Part shown: positions 12,001-13,617 of the stretch, piece after piece
Position numbering within the stretch: position 1 is the stretch's first letter
How the letters are laid out: every line of letters starts with the position of its first letter
Assembly (NCBI GenBank): GCA_900618425.1
Contig: UZAN01041620.1
Span: 2,107-15,723, forward strand
Reading direction: 5' to 3'
DNA length: 13,617 nucleotides
From: Echinostoma caproni
Lineage: Eukaryota; Platyhelminthes; Trematoda; Plagiorchiida; Echinostomatidae
Notes under the pieces: model-generated
Told to the model about the DNA's origin: nothing
What the model saw: the letters and a program-made list of their open reading frames with translations, nothing else
Database searches by the model: none
Made by a program: the position numbers and the translations under genes

Positions 12001-12395
12001 AGCAACATGTTGATTAGTCACATGTTTCTCTATAATAGTTGGACTGACCGGGTGTATACGTGACCAGCGGTTGGTAAAAATTAATTTTTTGGCCAGTTGT
12101 CTTGCCCTCGGCATAGTTTCTTGAATCCATAACGACTGGAGGGATAACTCGTTGACTGAGCTATTCTCATTCGCGTTTGCGGATGGAACTTGACTGCGGC
12201 TGCGGTTCAGTTCTGCGAGGTAGTGATCCAAGTTTGAAGCCAATGGTCGATAACTGCCGGCCACAAATTCAATAACTGCGTGATCTACCGGAGGGTTATT
12301 GTGAGGTCCAAGTTGCCATTGAAGACGAGCAAATGGAGTCAGAAAGCTCGAACTCGAACACGTTAACTGAAGATGACGCGGAGCTGCCGGTTTCC
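1..12395 (-). CDS. nrg: L1CAM/neuroglian-like neural cell-adhesion protein, partial (five FnIII domains, eight exons)
   Basis: Gene-level entry for the eight exons listed separately; it spans introns. L1-family proteins are single-pass membrane adhesion molecules (six Ig domains, five FnIII domains, one membrane helix, short ankyrin-binding tail) acting in axon guidance, nerve bundling and septate-type junctions. Seen here: a continuous phase-compatible frame of about 788 codons containing five FnIII domains in a row. Family marks include IEHNGPG after the B strand of FnIII-2, SGEGIPTVVLDAP leading into FnIII-3, and TNEGVPEAV leading into FnIII-4. N-glycosylation sequons (NRS, NSS, NLT, NAT, NNS) support an extracellular location. 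The Ig domains, start, membrane helix and FIGQY-type tail are outside the window, so membership rests on the FnIII block alone. Contactin (four FnIII), Sidekick or Dscam are less likely because of the domain count and linker motifs. Confidence 0.8.
54..1450 (-). other. Intron G-H (1397 bp)
   Basis: GT-AG intron, phase 1; donor gtgagt, acceptor gttttctcag before 53. It contains an exon-like open stretch at 782-943 followed by an AATAAA at 720-725 (minus strand), discussed as a finding. The rest (54-700 and 950-1450) shows no conserved exon, membrane segment or repeat. Confidence 0.78.
1451..1864 (-). CDS. nrg: Exon G: most of FnIII-5, with a Ser/Pro/Thr-rich insertion
   Basis: The first two bases complete a Ser codon from exon F, then 137 codons and one base (phase 1) before donor gtgagt. 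It opens AEISPFLVNSVPNSPNSVNICLA (two strands, residues 1-23), where the B strand lacks the usual Trp. About 80 residues rich in Pro, Ser and Thr follow (24-100), including runs such as LLPPPSSTAPS; these are likely disordered and a candidate for O-glycosylation. The fold resumes at DMFYAQFRTVGDEYWEET (104-121), matching the C-C' hairpin of L1-family FnIII-5 with its Trp. The E strand WIILSNLLP (129-137) completes the domain's core. The frame stays open upstream to 1997, so the 5' end depends on the chosen acceptor; 1864 is the first acceptor in the needed phase. Confidence 0.84.
2180..2201. repeat. AAC trinucleotide microsatellite
   Basis: About seven AAC units within intron F-G; it gives a run of Cys in one minus-strand frame, which is an artefact and not a protein. 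Confidence 0.95.
2390..2515. repeat. Dispersed repeat, copy 1
   Basis: Aligns on the same strand, with substitutions and small gaps, to 7140-7275. Matching pieces include gtatccagatcgttgg against gtgtccagttcatcgg, gaacggagtcaaacgtccaa against gaacgggtcaaagtgtccaa, and accaccacaatcaaggtgtg against atctccacaaccagcaaggc. Family unknown. Confidence 0.6.
3407..3686 (-). CDS. nrg: Exon F: second half of FnIII-4, broken by an assembly join
   Basis: The first two bases complete an Ala codon from exon E (reading EVRQA). The donor gtaaga leaves phase 1. After removing a ten-base assembly duplication at 3497-3515, the exon has 89 full codons. The first half (about residues 1-48) is Asn/Lys/Thr-rich and probably a loop insertion. 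It is followed by LATRISGLRM (E strand and turn), then DTEYDITIWPRTKAGRGD, a textbook F strand with Tyr-x-Ile-x-Ile and the x-x-A-G-x-G turn, and the G strand AELRIRTAQ. As deposited, the N and repeated bases shift the frame between LRMD and TEYD, so naive ORF calling splits this exon into two overlapping pieces. A second possible donor (cag/gtatta, at about 3378) has the same phase but a poorer match. Confidence 0.84.
3497..3515. other. Assembly join: nine-base duplication around a single N
   Basis: The nine bases tatccatgc occur at 3497-3505 and again at 3507-3515, separated only by N at 3506. This looks like an unmerged overlap between two contigs closed with one N. Collapsing it removes ten bases and restores the FnIII-4 frame of exon F exactly. 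Confidence 0.9.
3687..4158 (-). other. Intron E-F (472 bp)
   Basis: GT-AG intron, phase 1; donor gtaagt, acceptor ttttctttggtttag. The frame of exon F stays open some way into this intron, but no alternative acceptor there fits the phase as well. Nothing else recognised. Confidence 0.72.
4159..4313 (-). CDS. nrg: Exon E: first half of FnIII-4
   Basis: 155 bases; one base completes a Ser codon from exon D, then 51 codons, leaving one base (phase 1). Acceptor ccacgacag, donor gtaagt. The exon reads DPVIFVTNEGVPEAVPEI (residues 1-18), i.e. the FnIII-3 G strand and the Thr-x-Glu-Gly-Val-Pro linker common to L1-family FnIII domains. The A strand and B strand THVELSWVKP follow, with the conserved Trp at about residue 32. 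LKTNGDLVAYDLEVRQ gives the Asn-Gly turn and C strand with its Tyr. Too short to be found as an open frame alone; it was recognised by translating between the splice sites. Confidence 0.88.
4314..5788 (-). other. Intron D-E (1475 bp)
   Basis: GT-AG intron, phase 2; donor gtaagc after 5789, acceptor ccacgacag before 4313. Its centre holds a decayed RTE-clade reverse transcriptase on the same strand as the host gene (about 4845-5260). The plus strand has an unassigned 112-codon open frame (5361-5699). Elsewhere nothing recognisable. Confidence 0.78.
4845..5260 (-). mobile_element. Decayed RTE-clade non-LTR retrotransposon, reverse-transcriptase C-terminal part
   Basis: Conceptual translation of the minus strand, with frameshifts and stops, gives a run of blocks typical of the C-terminal end of RTE-type reverse transcriptases. 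In order: QKISKTKILLTELY (about 5176-5220), DVLKYLGFTIRP (5094-5130), an EI-x-FR block (about 5060-5080), TKLRVYQAS (4967-4993), CETWPRKIEAM (about 4910-4942) and LEVFDH (4886-4903). In intact elements these correspond to the K-T-K-V-L-L, F-K-Y-L-G-S-x-I, R-V-Y-x-A, C-E-T-W-P-L-R and L-x-V-F-D-H-R-C-L-R motifs. At least one in-frame stop follows FDH and others occur between blocks, so it is dead. The catalytic YADD region would lie upstream and is not visible. It has the same orientation as the host gene and is presumably removed with the intron. Confidence 0.82.
5789..6114 (-). CDS. nrg: Exon D: second half of FnIII-3 with a long charged insertion
   Basis: 108 codons plus two bases; acceptor atttatag, donor gtaagc, phase 2 at the 3' end. 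It begins DYIVKAPPVW, continuing the C strand of FnIII-3. About 60 residues rich in Glu, Asp, Arg, Ser and Pro follow (about 14-72), probably disordered. The fold resumes at GSYVAELTGLPGK (78-90), the E strand and turn, then MRIKAWLRVLNIQYSGPA (91-108). That is the F strand with Val-Leu-Asn and the Gly-Pro-Ala lead into the G strand. The missing third base of the next codon comes from exon E and makes Ser, giving GPAS-DPVIFVTNEG. The sequon NNS lies at about 70-72. Confidence 0.86.
6778..6798. repeat. TA microsatellite, left tract
   Basis: About ten uninterrupted TA units. Paired with a similar tract at 6911-6934. Confidence 0.95.
6911..6934. repeat. TA microsatellite, right tract
   Basis: About twelve AT units with one T-to-C interruption (6926). 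It closes a 112-bp GC-richer segment (6799-6910) that begins at the end of the left tract. Confidence 0.95.
7140..7275. repeat. Dispersed repeat, copy 2
   Basis: Counterpart of the copy at about 2390-2515. A GC-rich flank at about 7085-7130 has no counterpart beside copy 1, so it may be a further part of the same element lost there, or unrelated sequence. No open frame or tRNA-like promoter was identified. Confidence 0.6.
8725..8890 (+). mobile_element. Possible Gypsy-like LTR retrotransposon gag relic
   Basis: Plus-strand translation from 8725 gives DIAGLLGHEYLDHLVKL, a stop, then HPDCKPLKETSVKELVGILD. The spacing (L-L-G-x-x-x-Y-x-x-L, then K-P, then T-S-x-x-E-L-V-x-x-L) resembles the capsid segment of Gypsy-type gag proteins. 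No zinc knuckle, protease, reverse transcriptase or LTR was found nearby. It lies antisense to the host gene. The match is short and from pattern memory only, so chance cannot be excluded. Confidence 0.35.
9308..9574 (-). CDS. nrg: Exon C: end of FnIII-2 and first half of FnIII-3
   Basis: Exactly 89 codons, phase 0 at both ends. Joined to exon B it gives TYE-VNLTTENMFGSTVSV, the E-F strands of FnIII-2, followed by the G strand and linker GQSGEGIPTVVLDAP (residues 21-35). The Ser-Gly-Glu linker and following Ala-Pro match the start of the next domain in the L1 family. FnIII-3 strands: A at APRPISV, B at NATLTWRRL with the conserved Trp at residue 49, C at FRGFRVEWCEA (about 65-75). Sequons NLT and NAT are present. 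The donor is gtagtc, weaker than the others in the gene, but it is the only donor in the right place and phase, and the acceptor of exon D continues the frame without a stop. Confidence 0.85.
9575..10669 (-). other. Intron B-C (1095 bp)
   Basis: GT-AG intron, phase 0; the acceptor has a good pyrimidine tract (cttcctttgttccctgtccg) ending aaag before 9574. AT-rich; short open frames on both strands near 10223-10432 encode nothing I recognise and are taken as chance. No repeat or RNA gene seen. Confidence 0.75.
10670..10897 (-). CDS. nrg: Exon B: middle of FnIII-2
   Basis: Exactly 76 codons, phase 0 at both ends, acceptor ctacag and donor gtaagc. It opens PLPPIEHNGPGLIYKLWI, so the spliced product reads IRYPPLPPIEHNGPG. 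This B-to-C hairpin with the His-Asn-Gly-Pro turn is characteristic of L1/neuroglian FnIII-2 and is the best family evidence in the window. The C strand ends in TCLDC (residues 19-23), a Cys-x-x-Cys pair I do not recognise as a family feature. A long charged stretch (about 38-65) then leads to RHWQIETFRTYE, the C'-E region. The sequon NLT sits at 33-35. FnIII-2 totals about 130 residues across three exons, compared with about 100 for a standard domain. No start codon is expected because this is an internal exon. Confidence 0.88.
10898..11742 (-). other. Intron A-B (845 bp)
   Basis: GT-AG intron: donor gtaagc after 11743, acceptor ctacag before 10897, phase 0. A somewhat GC-richer stretch at about 11040-11260 could be an old transposon fragment, but I could not read recognisable protein in any frame. 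No RNA gene or conserved exon seen. Confidence 0.75.
11743..12395 (-). CDS. nrg: Exon A: FnIII-1 and first strands of FnIII-2
   Basis: The acceptor follows a pyrimidine tract (tttttcttttcaag), and two bases complete a codon begun in an unseen upstream exon. The donor gtaagc leaves phase 0. The exon encodes 217 full codons. FnIII-1 begins at KPAAPRHLQLTC (residues 1-12), has the B-strand Trp in ARLQWQLGPHNNPP (about 22-35) and a C strand DHAVIEF (37-43). Its F strand is YHFRVRLVNRIGQSEPS (160-176), the usual Tyr-x-x-x-Val plus N-x-x-G-x-S signature. Between the C and E strands lie about 100 residues rich in Ser, Asn and Arg, against roughly 30 in an ordinary FnIII domain. FnIII-2 starts at CHLPPKPVHTVPKEL (188-202) and the exon stops in the B strand at NLRIRYP, where Tyr replaces the usual Trp. 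Sequons NRS and NSS occur in the insertion. Confidence 0.88.
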
Positions 12396-13617
12396 CTTGA
12401 AAAGAAAAACACGAATAATTCTATTAGATAAATAAATTTAAGGTAATCATATGATTTTGTACCAGTTGCAGTACAAATCGCATTATTCACATCCGGGGGA
12501 GGGTTTATATTTGAATTTATGTTAAGGAGTACAATACACGAACAGAATAAGCCGTTGAAGTAGGCACAAGATACTAGGCTCGATAAGTACTTCCAATCGA
12601 TATTTAGGTTTTCAGCCGAGGTTGGAAGCAAGCCTGTCTCAGTGCCTTGGATTGAGTCGCGGAACGAACTCCGACTCACAAGGCTGTAGTTCTTCAGTCT
12701 TCATTGTCGGTAATGCATGCAAAACACAGGGGAAGAGGAGCAGCAATTACTACGACATTATTTCACGCTAAATTATAGGTTCCGGAGTTTTTGATGATAA
12801 ACTTATAAGGAAATTCAGTTTCTCTTTGTCCGACAACAAATGGGACCTATGCATGGGAAGCTCTATGTGACTCACTACACCAAGTCTCAGGTTTCCGGTT
12901 GCCAGCTAGTCCCCAAATTGGAGCTTTCACCCCTTATGTTGTTCGCTTCCCAGTGGTGTATAATAAAAGATGGTGACCGGCCTTCAAAACATCAAATCGC
13001 TCACAGCCCCAAATTATAGAATTGGCTATTATTCTTTGGTGTCATCATCAATTTCTGCAGCGCAGTGGGCATTATTTTTACTCTCTAACGTCGTTCGGAG
13101 CTCCTTATATCCACTCACCTAGGTTGTCATTATTTATGAAGCACCATGACGATGATACTGTGATGGAATGCAGTACAAAGAGAGTCCTGGCTAGTGACCG
13201 ATTCAAGAATGGGGCTCATCAGACCAGATGCGTAGACACAGCGGCTGGANGGAAGTGCCTCGCGAAACAGTTTTGACTGCCACCCGAAACGAGCAAATCG
13301 ACAAACTATATTTGCAGCTCTTCGGATGATGCTTTTCAAACTAGCGCCACTGTTTGTAGGTTTCCTTCAGGTATGACATAAATTTGGCGTAAGGAATTCT
13401 AATCTGATTGCATACTTCATTTTATGGAAACATTGTATTGACTGTTACTTATTTATCCATAGAACGTTCTATTGCCTTGGGTATTCTCTTATCATTTAGG
13501 TCGTGTAAAACTTGTATCCACAGGTTCGGCTAATTCTTGCGGTTGTTGAGTGGTGATCGGTTTTTAAGTTTCGTCGTGTACATCTGGTCCATGCCTCTAA
13601 TTGGCCAGCTCCTGAAT
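12396..13617 (-). other. Upstream intron, partial (at least 1222 bp)
   Basis: The sequence 5' of exon A on the minus strand. The acceptor at 12396-12397 needs an upstream exon ending in phase 1, expected to encode the last Ig domain or its linker. I looked for the Tyr-x-Cys strand of an Ig domain here and found none, so the next exon is probably outside. An N at 13250 marks another assembly uncertainty. A block at about 13140-13345 and the right end (13520-13617) have a more complex, GC-richer texture suggestive of old repeats, but I cannot name them. Confidence 0.6.

Noticed and set aside
12296..12679. 127-codon minus-strand open frame read as a separate protein.
   Set aside because: It runs across the acceptor of exon A and uses a different frame from the FnIII-1 coding frame; it is a shadow.

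Overview
The window reads as intron-rich, moderately AT-rich animal nuclear DNA. It is dominated by the 3' half of one gene on the minus strand, transcribed from high to low coordinates. I identify it as a member of the L1CAM/neuroglian family of neural cell-adhesion molecules. Eight coding exons chain together with matching reading phase at every junction and give about 788 residues. These cover all five fibronectin type III (FnIII) domains expected in this family. The six Ig domains and start codon lie beyond the right edge. The end of FnIII-5, the transmembrane helix and the cytoplasmic ankyrin-binding tail lie beyond the left edge.

Layout on the minus strand: exon A 12395-11743 (FnIII-1 and start of FnIII-2); exon B 10897-10670 (FnIII-2); exon C 9574-9308 (end of FnIII-2, start of FnIII-3); exon D 6114-5789 (rest of FnIII-3); exon E 4313-4159 (start of FnIII-4); exon F 3686-3407 (rest of FnIII-4); exon G 1864-1451 (FnIII-5); exon H 53-1 (FnIII-5, cut by the window edge). 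Junction phases are 0, 0, 0, 2, 1, 1, 1. Long Ser/Pro/Asn-rich or charged insertions are built into the FnIII domains, so the protein looks markedly diverged from insect and vertebrate relatives.

The introns are 0.5 to 3.2 kb. They carry a decayed RTE-clade non-LTR retrotransposon reverse transcriptase (about 4845-5260), a possible Gypsy-like gag relic (about 8725-8890), two diverged copies of an unnamed dispersed repeat (about 2390-2515 and 7140-7275), and simple repeats. Large introns, the RTE relic and an insertion-laden neuroglian suggest a flatworm, most likely a digenean fluke; this is inference, not proof.

One single-N assembly join inside exon F (3506) duplicates nine bases and creates a false frameshift. 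Merging the duplicate restores the FnIII-4 frame exactly. No RNA gene, promoter or start codon could be supported. No exotic new system is visible; the main result is reconstruction of this gene from short exons that simple ORF calling splits or misses.
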